The notes under the pieces were generated by a model. It was given only the letters and a program-made list of their open reading frames with translations, made no database searches and was not told the DNA's origin. The translations under genes and the position numbers were made by a program. DNA of 36,004 bases from an uncultured Pseudomonadota bacterium (GTDB lineage: Bacteria > Pseudomonadota > Gammaproteobacteria > Ga0077536), in contig CACEAA010000012.1 in the NCBI GenBank assembly GCA_902557415.1, positions 1 through 36,004 on the forward strand. The letters are read 5' to 3'. Positions 1 to 9,315 of the stretch are shown in pieces. Positions within the stretch are counted from its first letter, which is position 1. Each line of letters starts with the position of its first letter.

Positions 1-1769
1 CCTACTCTGTTTTCATCGTCGCTAACGCCAAACCGATACTTTTTAACACCGAGATATTTCTCCAACGATTTCTCAGAAATAGTAACAGCTTTGGAAGAAG
101 GCTTAGTAAGTAGACCACGTACAACTTTTCGACAAATATTAGCTATTTGCCTTTCTAAGTTGCGCACCCCTGCCTCGCGAGAATAAAATCGAATAATTCC
201 TCTAATGGCAGAATCCAAAAACTTGATTTCTTTGGACTTTAACCCCGCATTACCTATTTGCTTTGGAACCAGGTATTTAAGAGCGATGCTAACTTTCTCG
301 TCTTCAGTGTAGCCGGAAATATTTACTACTTCCATCCGATCTAATAATGGAGATGGGATATTCATACTATTTGCGGTAGTTACAAACATAACTTCGGAGA
401 GATCGTAATCTACTTCCAAATAATGATCACCAAATGCGCTATTTTGCTCGGGATCCAGCACCTCAAGTAACGCTGAACCTGGATCGCCCCTAAAATCCAT
501 TGCCATTTTATCTATTTCGTCGAATAAAAAGAGCGGGTTTTTTGTTTTGACCTTGGACATGTTTTGAATAACCTTTCCGGGCATTGCACCCACATATGTC
601 CTTCTATGTCCCCGTATTTCCGCCTCATCTCGAACACCCCCTAGGGACATTCGAACAAATTTACGATTAGTCGCGCGCGCAATTGAACGTCCTAACGAGG
701 TTTTTCCTACACCGGGCGGTCCCACGAGACATAGTATCGGACCTTTCATTGTCTTTACTCGTTTTTGAACAGCTAAATATTCAAGAATGCGTTCTTTTAC
801 TTTCTCTAACCCATAATGATCTTCTTCGAGAATGGCCTCAGCTTCAACTAGCTCTTTACTAATCTTCGATCTTTTCTTCCAAGGAACCGATATTATCCAA
901 TCTATATAGTTCCTGACTACTGTCGCTTCAGCGGACATCGGGGACATCATACGGAGCTTTTTCAACTCTCCCTCAGCCTTTTCTTTGACATCCTTCGGCA
1001 TACCTGAAGCATCAATTTTCTTAGCAAGTTCATCAAACTCGCTCACGCCTTCGTCGGTTTCACCTAGCTCGTTTTGTATAGCTTTCATTTGCTCATTCAG
1101 GTAATACTCTCTCTGGCTTTTCTCCATTTGCTTCTTAACGCGTCCACGCAGCCGTTTTTCAACTTCCAATAAGTCTATCTCGGCCTCCATTAACCCAATC
1201 AAATACTCCAATCGCTCCGACAAAGAGAACATTTCAAGGACTGTTTGCTTATCGGCAACCTTAATCCCCATGTGTGCGGCTATCGTATCTCCTAAACGCG
1301 AGGGGTCATCAATACTAGAAAGAGAAGAAATAATTTCAGGTGGAATTTTCTTGTTTAATTTAGAATACTGATCAAACTGAGCCATGAGAGATCTAGAAAG
1401 CGCTTCACACTCTTCATCGCTTGGAAAAACGACCTCTACCCTAGATACCATCGCTGAATATATATCATCAGAATTAACAAAATTTTCAATTTCGGCGCGA
1501 TAAACACCTTCAACTAAAACTTTAACTGTGCCATCGGGTAACTTTAATAATTGCAATATATTTGAAACTGTACCCATTGCGTGGATATCATCTACTGCAG
1601 GCGCGTCCTCGCCGGCATCCTTCTGGGCGACCAAAAACACTTGCTTATCGTCTTCCATCGCGCGCTCCAAGGACTCTATCGACTTTTCACGACCGACGAA
1701 CAAAGGAATAACCATATGCGGGTATACAACCACATCTCGCAAGGGTAATACCGCAAACTGTTCACTCAT
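1..1769 (-). CDS. lon: ATP-dependent Lon protease, N-terminal 589 residues (3' end outside window)
   Basis: Lon is a cytoplasmic homo-oligomeric AAA+ serine protease that degrades misfolded and regulatory proteins. The reading frame starts at the ATG at 1769 and runs open to the window edge. The protein begins MSEQFAVLPLRDVVVYPHMV, the typical start of the Lon substrate-binding domain (about residues 5-200). A coiled helical region follows (QMEKSQREYYLNEQMKAIQ), then the AAA+ module with Walker A GPPGVGKT near residue 350, Walker B FLFDEID and the GGVRDEAEIRGHRRTYVGA segment. The Ser-Lys protease domain lies beyond base 1 and cannot be checked. An AGGAG Shine-Dalgarno lies about nine bases before the ATG. 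The gene follows clpX after 115 bases, the usual clpP-clpX-lon order; I could not pick a convincing heat-shock promoter in that gap. Confidence 0.97.
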   Translation of the reverse strand, partial: MSEQFAVLPLRDVVVYPHMVIPLFVGREKSIESLERAMEDDKQVFLVAQKDAGEDAPAVDDIHAMGTVSNILQLLKLPDGTVKVLVEGVYRAEIENFVNSDDIYSAMVSRVEVVFPSDEECEALSRSLMAQFDQYSKLNKKIPPEIISSLSSIDDPSRLGDTIAAHMGIKVADKQTVLEMFSLSERLEYLIGLMEAEIDLLEVEKRLRGRVKKQMEKSQREYYLNEQMKAIQNELGETDEGVSEFDELAKKIDASGMPKDVKEKAEGELKKLRMMSPMSAEATVVRNYIDWIISVPWKKRSKISKELVEAEAILEEDHYGLEKVKERILEYLAVQKRVKTMKGPILCLVGPPGVGKTSLGRSIARATNRKFVRMSLGGVRDEAEIRGHRRTYVGAMPGKVIQNMSKVKTKNPLFLFDEIDKMAMDFRGDPGSALLEVLDPEQNSAFGDHYLEVDYDLSEVMFVTTANSMNIPSPLLDRMEVVNISGYTEDEKVSIALKYLVPKQIGNAGLKSKEIKFLDSAIRGIIRFYSREAGVRNLERQIANICRKVVRGLLTKPSSKAVTISEKSLEKYLGVKKYRFGVSDDENRV

Positions 1770-1884
1770 ACTGCCAATCTCCTCGAGTACTATTTTAAGT
1801 ACCCAAAATTTAGTTACCTAGAATGCCAGCAACGCAACCCATCACACCATAGCTACGCTAAAGAATTAATGGCTACAAAACTGC

Positions 1885-3162
1885 CTAATCGGAAGCCGCC
1901 TTCGAGACATCCGAATTCTCATATATCACCAACGGATTTCCTTCGCCCTTTATTGCGCTCTCATCCACTACAACTTTCACTGCATTTTCAAGTGACGGTA
2001 ATTCATACATGGTATCTAAAAGATTTTTTTCAAGTATCGAGCGCAATCCGCGCGCACCGCTCTTTCTTTCAAGTGCTCGTTCAGCGACAGCTTTAAGAGC
2101 ATCATCTCGAAATTCGAGCTCACAAGACTCCATTTCGAACAGTTTAGCGTATTGCTTAGTCAAAGAATTTTTAGGCTCTACGAGTATCTGAACTAATTGT
2201 TCAACATCGAGTTCATCCAACACAGCTAGCACAGGTAACCGTCCAACAAACTCAGGGATTAAACCGTATTTTACTAGATCCTCAGGTTCGATCTGCCCAA
2301 ATAACTCTGATGACGTTTTCTTTTCGGCTTCACCTTTTACCTCCGCAGAAAAGCCCATCCCGCTTTTTTCAGATCGCTCTCTTACAACTCGGTCAAGACC
2401 TGCGAATGCGCCACCACATATAAACAAGATATTGCTCGTATCAACTTGTAGAAATTCTTGCTGCGGATGCTTTCTACCACCTTGAGGAGGGACTGAGGCG
2501 ATAGTACCTTCGATTAATTTGAGAAGAGCTTGCTGCACACCCTCTCCTGAAACATCTCTTGTAATAGACGGGTTGTCTGACTTCCGAGAAATCTTATCAA
2601 TCTCATCAATATAAACTATTCCAGTTTGTGCCTTCTCCACATCATAGTCACATTTCTGTAACAGCTTCTGAATAATATTTTCAACATCTTCGCCGACATA
2701 GCCCGCTTCAGTTAACGTCGTTGCATCAGCTATAGTAAATGGCACATTGAGCAATCTCGCCAAAGTCTCTGCAAGTAAAGTCTTACCACTTCCAGTGGGC
2801 CCAATCAGCAACACGTTACTTTTCGCAAGCTCAATATCAGTTTGTTTAACCCTGGAGTCTAGCCTTTTGTAGTGATTATAAACTGCGACAGATAAGATCT
2901 TTTTCGCATCCTGCTGACCAATAACATAGTCATCTAAATTTTCTTTTATCTCAGCAGGAATGGGAAGCTTACCACCATCCTTACTCGACGCCTTCTCTTG
3001 AATCTCTTCGCGTATAATATCGTTGCAAAGCTCAACACATTCGTCACAGATAAATACTGACGGACCTGCGATTAACTTTTTTACTTCGTGCTGACTTTTT
3101 CCACAAAACGAACAATAAAGAAGCTTATCAGTTTCTGTCTTACTCTCGTCACCATCACTCAT
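1885..3162 (-). CDS. clpX: ClpX, ATP-dependent unfoldase subunit of ClpXP
   Basis: ClpX unfolds tagged substrates and feeds them into ClpP. The 425-residue protein has the usual family length. The N-terminal zinc-binding domain shows Cys17, Cys20, Cys39 and Cys42 (YCSFCGK and FICDEC). The AAA+ domain carries Walker A GPTGSGKT at about 121-128, Walker B VYIDEID at about 183-189 and the pore-associated GGRKHPQQ (RKH) loop. All key motifs are intact. The start codon is 3 bases from the clpP stop, so the two are surely cotranscribed and probably translationally coupled. The product also needs no adaptor in this window; no sspB is seen. Confidence 0.98.
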   Translation of the reverse strand: MSDGDESKTETDKLLYCSFCGKSQHEVKKLIAGPSVFICDECVELCNDIIREEIQEKASSKDGGKLPIPAEIKENLDDYVIGQQDAKKILSVAVYNHYKRLDSRVKQTDIELAKSNVLLIGPTGSGKTLLAETLARLLNVPFTIADATTLTEAGYVGEDVENIIQKLLQKCDYDVEKAQTGIVYIDEIDKISRKSDNPSITRDVSGEGVQQALLKLIEGTIASVPPQGGRKHPQQEFLQVDTSNILFICGGAFAGLDRVVRERSEKSGMGFSAEVKGEAEKKTSSELFGQIEPEDLVKYGLIPEFVGRLPVLAVLDELDVEQLVQILVEPKNSLTKQYAKLFEMESCELEFRDDALKAVAERALERKSGARGLRSILEKNLLDTMYELPSLENAVKVVVDESAIKGEGNPLVIYENSDVSKAASD

Positions 3163-3165
3163 TAC

Positions 3166-3816
3166 TTACACCACCTCTTTAGAATTATCGCGCGATAGTA
3201 ATACTTCATCTATCAAACCGTAGTCTCGGGCTTCATCGCCACTCATGAAGCGGTCGCGATCGGTATCGGCCTCAATTTTTTCTAGTGGCTGGCCCGTGTG
3301 ATTTACTAAAATATCATTCAGCCGTTCTCTCGCCTTCAGAATTTCTTTAGCGTGGATATCAAAATCAGAGGCTTGCCCTTGGAATCCACCAAGTGGCTGA
3401 TGAATCATCATTCTGGAATGGGTTAAACAGTAGCGTTTTTTTGCCGCACCTCCAGCAAGCAAAAGCGCACCCATACTTGCAGCTTGTCCGATGCACATCG
3501 TGCTGACATCCGGCTTAATAAATTGCATCGTGTCATAAATTGCTAGACCCGCCGAAACCGAACCACCAGGCGAATTGATGTAAAGATGTATATCTTTGTC
3601 CGGATTTTCAGATTCAAGGAAGAGAAGCTGAGCTACCAACACATTAGAAACATAATCTTCAACCGGACCCACCAAAAATATGACCCTCTCCTTGAGCAGT
3701 CGCGAATAGATGTCATATGCTCGCTCACCCCTGGCGCTCTGCTCCACAACCATGGGAACTAAGTTCAAACCCCTCGGACCGCTACTATCAGAAAAATCAG
3801 AAAGTTCTATAGCCAT
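3166..3816 (-). CDS. clpP: ClpP, proteolytic subunit of the Clp protease
   Basis: ClpP is the serine peptidase that forms a double heptameric chamber and degrades proteins delivered by ClpX or ClpA. The 216-residue sequence has the full catalytic triad: Ser114 in [11 protein letters not shown], His139 in MMIHQPLGG and Asp184 in EADTDRDRF. The N-terminal stretch before VPMVVEQ is probably a short propeptide, as in E. coli. The gene sits 16 bases after the trigger factor stop and 3 bases before clpX, so tig-clpP-clpX form one operon. Nothing unusual is seen in length or motifs. Confidence 0.98.
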   Translation of the reverse strand: MAIELSDFSDSSGPRGLNLVPMVVEQSARGERAYDIYSRLLKERVIFLVGPVEDYVSNVLVAQLLFLESENPDKDIHLYINSPGGSVSAGLAIYDTMQFIKPDVSTMCIGQAASMGALLLAGGAAKKRYCLTHSRMMIHQPLGGFQGQASDFDIHAKEILKARERLNDILVNHTGQPLEKIEADTDRDRFMSGDEARDYGLIDEVLLSRDNSKEVV

Positions 3817-3832
3817 TAAATATTGCCTCTTC

Positions 3833-5149
3833 TTATTTTGTAGTCTGCACCGGATTCATAAGTGCGTCAAACGAGATGGTTTCATTAACTACCTCAGCCT
3901 GAGACGCGAGCCAATCGACCACTACTTCTTCTAAGCATGCTCCCTCGATTTGCTTCATGTGCTCCGGATTTTCATAATACCACTTAGTAACTGCCTCAGA
4001 GTCTTCATATCCCGCCGACATGTTTTCTATCATCTCTTTGACTTTATCCGGTTCAGCTTTCAGCTCTTGCCGTTTAATGATTTCAGCCATCAAGAGGCCC
4101 ATTTTAACGCTACCAGATGCTCTTTCTCGGACAAGCTGATTAAACTCCTCTGATTCTTCTCCAGGGTTTAGCCCTCGCATCATCATATCTTGCGCCATTT
4201 GCTGCTTCTGACGCCCCATTTCATCCAAGATTAGCGCCTCTGGTACATCGAAGGTATTGACTTCCATCACTTTTTCCATGACTTCATTACGAAACTTTAC
4301 TGCTTCCGCTTTTTTGCTTTCCTTCTCCATATTTTCCCGAACTTGCTTCCTAAAAGCCTCCTCTCCCCCCTCTTTTACGCCAAATTTTTCAAAAAAGACT
4401 TCATCCAATGCAGGAAGCTCACTTTCCGAGATTTTTTTGATTTCGATTTCAAAAGTTACATCTTTTCCTGCCAAAGGCTTATTTTGATATTCGTCAGGAA
4501 ACTTCAGATTTAAAACAGGCTTGTCACCTTTGGATTGTCCCATTAATCCGGCCTCAAAGCCCTCAATCATAGTCCCAGAGCCTAGCGATACTTCGAAGTC
4601 TGATCCAGTGCCTCCCTCAAAAACTTCACCGTCAATAGAGCCTTTAAAATCGATTGCCAATTGATCACCATCCTGAGAAGCTCGATCGACCTCACTCCAT
4701 ACCTTATGATGGTCCCGCAACTGGCTTATTACTGTTTCTAAATCACTATCTTCAATCTCACATGACGCTTTTGTAATCTTGATTCCATTGAGCTCAGCGG
4801 GCTCTATTACTGGAAACACCTCAAACAAGGCGCAATATTTCAAGCCTTGTCCCTTTGTCGCGGCGACTTCATCGATTTTTGGTTGACCTGCAGGCCGCAA
4901 ATCCTCTTTTCCAAGAGCTTCACTAAAACTGCTTTGCAGTAATTCGCTTACTACCTCATCGCGCGCCTGGGCGCCAAAGCGTTGAGTCACAACTGACATC
5001 GGTACTTTACCCTTTCGAAAACCATCCACCTTTACAGTTCTCACGAGTTCATCAAGTCTCGACTTAACCTTATCTACTATTGCCTCCTCAGGAACCGTTA
5101 CAGTTAGTCGGCGCTCTAAAGCGGATGTATTTTCTAAAGAAATTTGCAT
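3833..5149 (-). CDS. tig: Trigger factor, ribosome-bound chaperone and prolyl isomerase
   Basis: Trigger factor binds the ribosome exit tunnel and helps nascent chains fold. I chose the ATG at 5149, giving 438 residues starting [18 protein letters not shown] longer in-frame reading to 5230 would translate back into tRNA-Leu and is rejected. The ribosome-binding signature appears as GFRKGKVP near residue 45, the FKBP-type PPIase domain is in the middle ([19 protein letters not shown] and following), and the helical C-terminal chaperone domain fills the rest. It is preceded by tRNA-Leu with only 51 bases between, so the tRNA and tig probably share a transcript. clpP follows after 16 bases. Confidence 0.97.
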   Translation of the reverse strand: MQISLENTSALERRLTVTVPEEAIVDKVKSRLDELVRTVKVDGFRKGKVPMSVVTQRFGAQARDEVVSELLQSSFSEALGKEDLRPAGQPKIDEVAATKGQGLKYCALFEVFPVIEPAELNGIKITKASCEIEDSDLETVISQLRDHHKVWSEVDRASQDGDQLAIDFKGSIDGEVFEGGTGSDFEVSLGSGTMIEGFEAGLMGQSKGDKPVLNLKFPDEYQNKPLAGKDVTFEIEIKKISESELPALDEVFFEKFGVKEGGEEAFRKQVRENMEKESKKAEAVKFRNEVMEKVMEVNTFDVPEALILDEMGRQKQQMAQDMMMRGLNPGEESEEFNQLVRERASGSVKMGLLMAEIIKRQELKAEPDKVKEMIENMSAGYEDSEAVTKWYYENPEHMKQIEGACLEEVVVDWLASQAEVVNETISFDALMNPVQTTK

Positions 5150-5200
5150 TGCTACTTTGCTCAAAGTTCGTTCAATAATTACGTTACCGCATGCAATAGA

Positions 5201-5286
<86 letters not shown>

Positions 5287-5335
5287 TTATCTACTGTATC
5301 AGCAACAAAAATAGTGCCTGTTCTTTTGAAATTGC

Positions 5336-5367
5336 ACCAAAAAGGTTTTCAATAGATCCTTTTTGGT
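5336..5367. repeat. 10-bp perfect inverted repeat between tRNA-Leu and the methyltransferase
   Basis: ACCAAAAAGG at 5336-5345 is the exact reverse complement of CCTTTTTGGT at 5358-5367, with a 12-base centre. It lies in the 263-base divergent gap between tRNA-Leu/tig (minus) and the methyltransferase (plus). There is no U tract directly after either arm, so it does not look like an intrinsic terminator. It could be an operator; that is speculation. The rest of the gap, including an AT-rich stretch near 5450-5520, shows no clear -35/-10 pair to me. Confidence 0.5.
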
Positions 5368-5548
5368 ACTCATCAAAAAATCTCACGTCGCCCAGCGCTC
5401 TGCCATTATTATATGGTTATGGGTACAGTCTTAACACCCCCCTCCGAAAAAAAATTTACCTATAAAATAGGGGTTTATTCCATTTCCTGCTAAATTTCGT
5501 TACGTTATATTCTTGGTAACATAAATCAAGCTAGCAGGAGCAACAATC

Positions 5549-6610
5549 GTGACAACACCATATGACGAAAAAAAACTTGAACAATTACAAGGCCGCGTAA
5601 TGGGGAATGCTGCCGGAGCTGTCGGTTTACTAATGGCTTACATAGGCGATCAGACTGGTATATATCGGGTGATGGAGGAGCTTGGCCCTAGCACAAATGA
5701 GATATTAGCAAAAAAAGCTAATGTCGACGCTCGGTATCTTAGAGAATGGCTGTCGTCAAATGCCTCTATGGGCTATATCGAATATAATGCTGACACGGAC
5801 ACTTTTCATTTAACTCCCGAACAAGCAGCGATTTTTGCCAGGGAAGGAGAGCCGACCTGTATGCAAGGTTTTTTTCAAGCAGTGGTCGGGCAATATGCAA
5901 CTCATGATAAGGCAATCGACATATTCAAATCAGGTGAAGGGCGACCTTGGGAAGATCATCATTCTTGCTGTTTTTGCGGGACAGATAGGTTTTTCCGCCC
6001 AGGTTACGCGTCTTTCCTAATCTCCGAATGGATACCTTCACTGGAAGGAGTGGAGGATATCCTTATATCAGGAGGTAAAATTGCCGACATAGGTTGTGGA
6101 TTAGGCGCGTCGTCATTGCTAATGGGCGAAGCGTATCCGCAGTCGCAAATTCACGGCTTTGATTTCCATGGTACTTCCATCGAGTCCGCTCGAAATGAAG
6201 CCAATGAGAAGGGAATCAAAAATGTCTCATTTGAGCAAGTGCTCGCCAAAGAATTCCCAGGAAATGACTACGATTTGGTATGTATTTTCGATGCACTGCA
6301 CGATATGGGCGATCCCGTGGGAGCAGCAAAGCATATAAAAAACTCACTTAAACCGGGAGGGACGTTTATGGTAGTTGAACCGAATGCCGCAGACAGCCTA
6401 AAAGAAAACATGAGTCTTTTTTCTGGGATAATGTATGGTTTCTCCACAACAATTTGTGTACCGGTGTCTCGTTCACAAGAAGTGGGTCTATGCTTAGGGG
6501 CTCAGGCTGGCGAAAAGCGTATCTCAGACGTCCTGCGAGAGGCAGGGTTTTCTAAAATAAATCGAGTCGCGGAGACACCTACCAATATGGTTCTACAAGC
6601 GATAGCATGA
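5549..6610 (+). CDS. Class I SAM-dependent methyltransferase with N-terminal winged-helix region
   Basis: The 353-residue protein resembles the Rv2258c-like group of methyltransferases: an N-terminal winged-helix or dimerisation region (residues about 15-100, including VMEELGPSTNEILAKKANVD) followed by a Rossmann methyltransferase domain. The SAM-binding motif I is IADIGCGLGAS at about 178-188, and later motifs include FDALHDMGDP and LKPGGTFMVVEPN. Substrate is unknown. The start is GTG at 5549, supported by AGGAG at 5536-5540. A cluster of cysteines, C140 C141 x C143, lies just before the conserved RFFRPGY segment and is unusual as far as I recall for the family. rmuC follows 43 bases later on the same strand; no functional link is evident. 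Confidence 0.85.
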   Translation: MTTPYDEKKLEQLQGRVMGNAAGAVGLLMAYIGDQTGIYRVMEELGPSTNEILAKKANVDARYLREWLSSNASMGYIEYNADTDTFHLTPEQAAIFAREGEPTCMQGFFQAVVGQYATHDKAIDIFKSGEGRPWEDHHSCCFCGTDRFFRPGYASFLISEWIPSLEGVEDILISGGKIADIGCGLGASSLLMGEAYPQSQIHGFDFHGTSIESARNEANEKGIKNVSFEQVLAKEFPGNDYDLVCIFDALHDMGDPVGAAKHIKNSLKPGGTFMVVEPNAADSLKENMSLFSGIMYGFSTTICVPVSRSQEVGLCLGAQAGEKRISDVLREAGFSKINRVAETPTNMVLQAIA

Positions 6611-6653
6611 GTACCAAAATGCTCGTACTAGTGGCAATCTGTAGAGAGAAAAA

Positions 6654-8021
6654 ATGGAAGAAGCGTTAATCGAGTTTATTCTTCTCGGTACCATTGGCCT
6701 ATTGGCGATCATCGGGTATATCTTGATTCGAAGGACACAAGCTATAGGGGTTGATGCCAACCTGCAGAAGCACGATGAGCTAGTAAACGAGATAGATCGC
6801 CTGCATACAGAAATAGAGAGGCACATCTCAGAAAATGGAATCCTCAGTCAGGAAAATGTCCGTCTTCAGACGCAAATTGAGGAGAAACAAAAAGCTAACG
6901 AAGAAAAAGTCCAGCTGCTAGAGCAATCTGAGGTTCGTCTTAAAAAAGAATTTGAAAATTTAGCGAACAAAATTTTTGAGGAAAAAGGAAAAAGCTTCTC
7001 GAATTCCAGCCAGTCCTCGTTGGATGCAATGCTCAGACCTTTTAAAGACCAGATAGACGGCTTCCAAAAAAGGGTCAATGAAGTCCATATGGAGGCGATC
7101 AAGGGAAACACTAACCTAGTTTCGGAGATAAAAAAGTATGCGGAAGTGGGGACTGCTCTAAGTGAAGATGCAAAAAATTTAACTGCCGCCCTGAAAGGTG
7201 ACTCTCAATATCGAGGGGCATGGGGCGAAGCGCAGCTTGAAAGAACTTTGCAAATGAGTGGGTTAGTCGAGGTCACCCACTATACAAAACAAGATAGCTT
7301 CAGCTCCGGCGGAGGAGCAAAAAAGCAAACAGACTTTATTATCTATCTACCAAATGGCGGGGGATTTATTATAGATAGTAAAATGACCCTACTTGACTAT
7401 GACAGAGCTATTTCAGCAAAAAGTGATGAAGAGGCTATGGTCGCAATGACTGCCCATGTGACTGCGGTAAAAAAATATATAAATGATCTTTCAAGAAAAG
7501 ATTATCCGAGTATAGCCAATGTCCAAAGCCCTGATTTCACATTTCTATTTATGCCTATTGAACCAGCATTCATCGAAGCACTGAAACATGACAAGGGGCT
7601 GTTTAGCTACGGATACGAAAAAAATGTCATCCTAGTATCACATACTACTTTAATTCCTATTCTGCGAGTTATTTCAGCCGTATGGACTCTATACAGTACC
7701 AGTAACCATGCCACCGAACTCGGCGATAAAGCCATGGAAATATATAACTCCGTTTGTGAAGTCAGTAATCGAACAGATAAGCTTGGCAATTCGTTAAAAG
7801 CTGCTGGCAACCATTGGAATAGTTTGAGGACTGCCCTAATCGGTAATCAGGGATTAGCTGGAAAGATCGAAAGATTCGCAACCCTATCTACCAAAACTAA
7901 AAGCGAGATGGTGAATATGGAGCATATACAAATCGGCGATGACGATGCGCGCTTACAATTAAAAGCCAAGACGACGCTTCACGAAGATTTTGAGTGTGCG
8001 TCTGATGAAGATGGCGAATAA
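6654..8021 (+). CDS. rmuC: RmuC family DNA recombination protein
   Basis: RmuC proteins limit inversions at short inverted repeats and have a predicted nuclease-like core; the biochemical activity is not firmly established. The 455-residue protein has an N-terminal membrane segment (about residues 6-25, IEFILLGTIGLLAIIGYILI), then a long Glu/Lys/Gln-rich coiled coil (about 35-110), then the conserved RmuC domain with GDSQYRGAWGEAQLERTL, QTDFIIYLPNGGGFIIDSKM and FLFMPIEPAF. These segments are diagnostic. Length is normal. The gene follows the methyltransferase by 43 bases and could be cotranscribed with it. Confidence 0.95.
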   Translation: MEEALIEFILLGTIGLLAIIGYILIRRTQAIGVDANLQKHDELVNEIDRLHTEIERHISENGILSQENVRLQTQIEEKQKANEEKVQLLEQSEVRLKKEFENLANKIFEEKGKSFSNSSQSSLDAMLRPFKDQIDGFQKRVNEVHMEAIKGNTNLVSEIKKYAEVGTALSEDAKNLTAALKGDSQYRGAWGEAQLERTLQMSGLVEVTHYTKQDSFSSGGGAKKQTDFIIYLPNGGGFIIDSKMTLLDYDRAISAKSDEEAMVAMTAHVTAVKKYINDLSRKDYPSIANVQSPDFTFLFMPIEPAFIEALKHDKGLFSYGYEKNVILVSHTTLIPILRVISAVWTLYSTSNHATELGDKAMEIYNSVCEVSNRTDKLGNSLKAAGNHWNSLRTALIGNQGLAGKIERFATLSTKTKSEMVNMEHIQIGDDDARLQLKAKTTLHEDFECASDEDGE

Positions 8022-8043
8022 CAACACACTTCAAAACGTTTAG

Positions 8044-8071
8044 TTGCATAAACTATGCTTATCGATATACT
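8044..8071 (+). promoter_or_regulatory. Predicted sigma-70 promoter for the selenoprotein gene
   Basis: A -35-like TTGCAT at 8044-8049 and a -10-like TATACT at 8066-8071 are separated by 16 bases. They lie about 60 bases before the ATG at 8129, in the 107-base gap after rmuC. A short palindrome GCATA-AAC-TATGC at 8046-8058 overlaps the -35 element and spacer and could be an operator. The match is by eye only. Confidence 0.5.
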
Positions 8072-8128
8072 TGCCTATGAAAAAAACAAGGCTAGATCCA
8101 ACACGCCATCAGTCCAAAGGAAACAAAG

Positions 8129-9268
8129 ATGATCACGGTGATTCACGAACATAAAACTCTAAATATTGACGCGCAAATAAAAGAAGATAATCTTTGGTTA
8201 AGTATTAAGGATGTGGAACAAAAGCTAGGCTGGACCATGAAGTCGGAAGGATTGTGTCAGGACGATCAATGCATCCCATACCCCAGTGATATGGAAGACG
8301 AGTTTTTGAATAAAGACCATATAAATGTCTCAAAATTTTGGGGTCTTATGGGAAAACATGTTTTACACGACGAAATGAAAGAAACGTGGTTGCTAGGAGC
8401 AGGACATAAAGAGAGGTCGGCAAAGCTCGCTTCTCTCGATGCTCCAGACTTTAGTTTGCCAGATATCGACGGGCAATTTCATTCGCTTTCAGACTACAGG
8501 GGGAAACGTATCTTTTTAACAACCTGGTCTTCATGGTGAGGATGCAGACATGACTTGCCCGTGTGGCAAGCGATGTATGATGAGGTTGAAAGTCGTGATT
8601 TTCTAATTATCGCTGTCGCACAAGAAAGTAGAGGTGTTGAAACAGCTAGAGAATTTATAGAGGAAGCTAACCCTAGCTACCTGTGCCTTATTGATCAAAC
8701 TCATCAAGTGGCAGACCTCTACAATATGGTAAATGTGCCTAATGCTGTGTGGATTGATGAATTTGGTAAGATAGTAAGACCGAGTGAGACCGCAGGGTCC
8801 CACGACGCGTTTCGTTCTATGGATAGACAAGACTTCTCTCAAACAGACGAGGCTTTAGATTTGGCTTCAAGAGCGCAAGCGACCTACATGGATGCTGTAA
8901 AAGATTGGGCGACAAATGGGGCTACCGCAGAAAATGCTTATGATGTTAGTGCTGCCAAGCGACATGTACAATTGCCCTCCGAATCAACATCATTGGCTCA
9001 TGCCAACTTCCGCCTGGGCGTTTACTTACGCCTGAATGGGAAAGAACTGGAAGGCGATAAGTTCTTAGCTGCCGCGATAGACCTGCACCCAGACTCTTGG
9101 AACATGTTCCGACAAGCAATGAACCTAAGGGACATTGGCCAAGTAATGGGGTTGGCGGCAGATCAAGAATTTTTTGACCGAGTAGATGCCTTGGGCGAGA
9201 AACGTTACTACCCTGCTCCCAATATTAAAGGGTTCCCAAGCGAACCAGGCTATGATCCTAAAATCTAG
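8129..9268 (+). CDS. Thioredoxin-fold (redoxin) selenoprotein with in-frame TGA read as selenocysteine
   Basis: I read this as one 379-residue gene with TGA at 8537-8539 decoded as Sec137. The frame is the same on both sides. Residues about 105-240 are a redoxin/TlpA-like domain: DAPDFSLPDIDGQFHSLSDY, then FLTTWSSW, then U-G-C-R-HDLPVWQAMYDEV, where thioredoxin-fold relatives have Cys at this exact place, then DFLIIAVAQE and a VPNAVWIDEFGKIV cis-Pro region. The N-terminal about 100 residues hold LGWTMKSEGLCQDDQC with a C43-x4-C48 pair. The C-terminal about 120 residues are helical with a TPR-like feel. A hairpin suited to a bacterial SECIS follows the TGA. The start has AAAGGA seven bases upstream and its own promoter-like sequence. 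A pseudogene or sequencing error is the alternative, but the stop falling exactly on the redox position argues against it. Function is presumably thiol redox; the substrate is unknown. Confidence 0.88.
8537..8576 (+). promoter_or_regulatory. Candidate bacterial SECIS element following the Sec UGA
   Basis: After TGA at 8537-8539 the RNA can form a lower stem (8548-8551 ACAT with 8573-8576 ATGT), a 2x2 internal loop, and a perfect 6-bp upper stem (8554-8559 CTTGCC with 8565-8570 GGCAAG). The apical loop is CGTGT at 8560-8564, with G as its second base at 8561. That G lies 21 bases after the TGA, within the distance expected for a bacterial SECIS recognised by SelB. It is drawn by eye and has not been folded or covariance-tested. 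Confidence 0.75.
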
Positions 9269-9315
9269 CATCTAACTCGTCTATAATATTGAGCTCAAGT
9301 ATAGCGGCCCGGCAT

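Noticed and set aside
1770-1884. Heat-shock (sigma-32) promoter in the clpX-lon gap
   Set aside because: Expected by analogy with E. coli but no CTTGAA/CCCCAT pair was found; only weak sigma-70-like matches.
8555-9268. Independent gene starting at TTG 8555
   Set aside because: It begins inside the SECIS-like hairpin, has no Shine-Dalgarno, and starts in the middle of the redoxin domain; better read as the second part of the selenoprotein.
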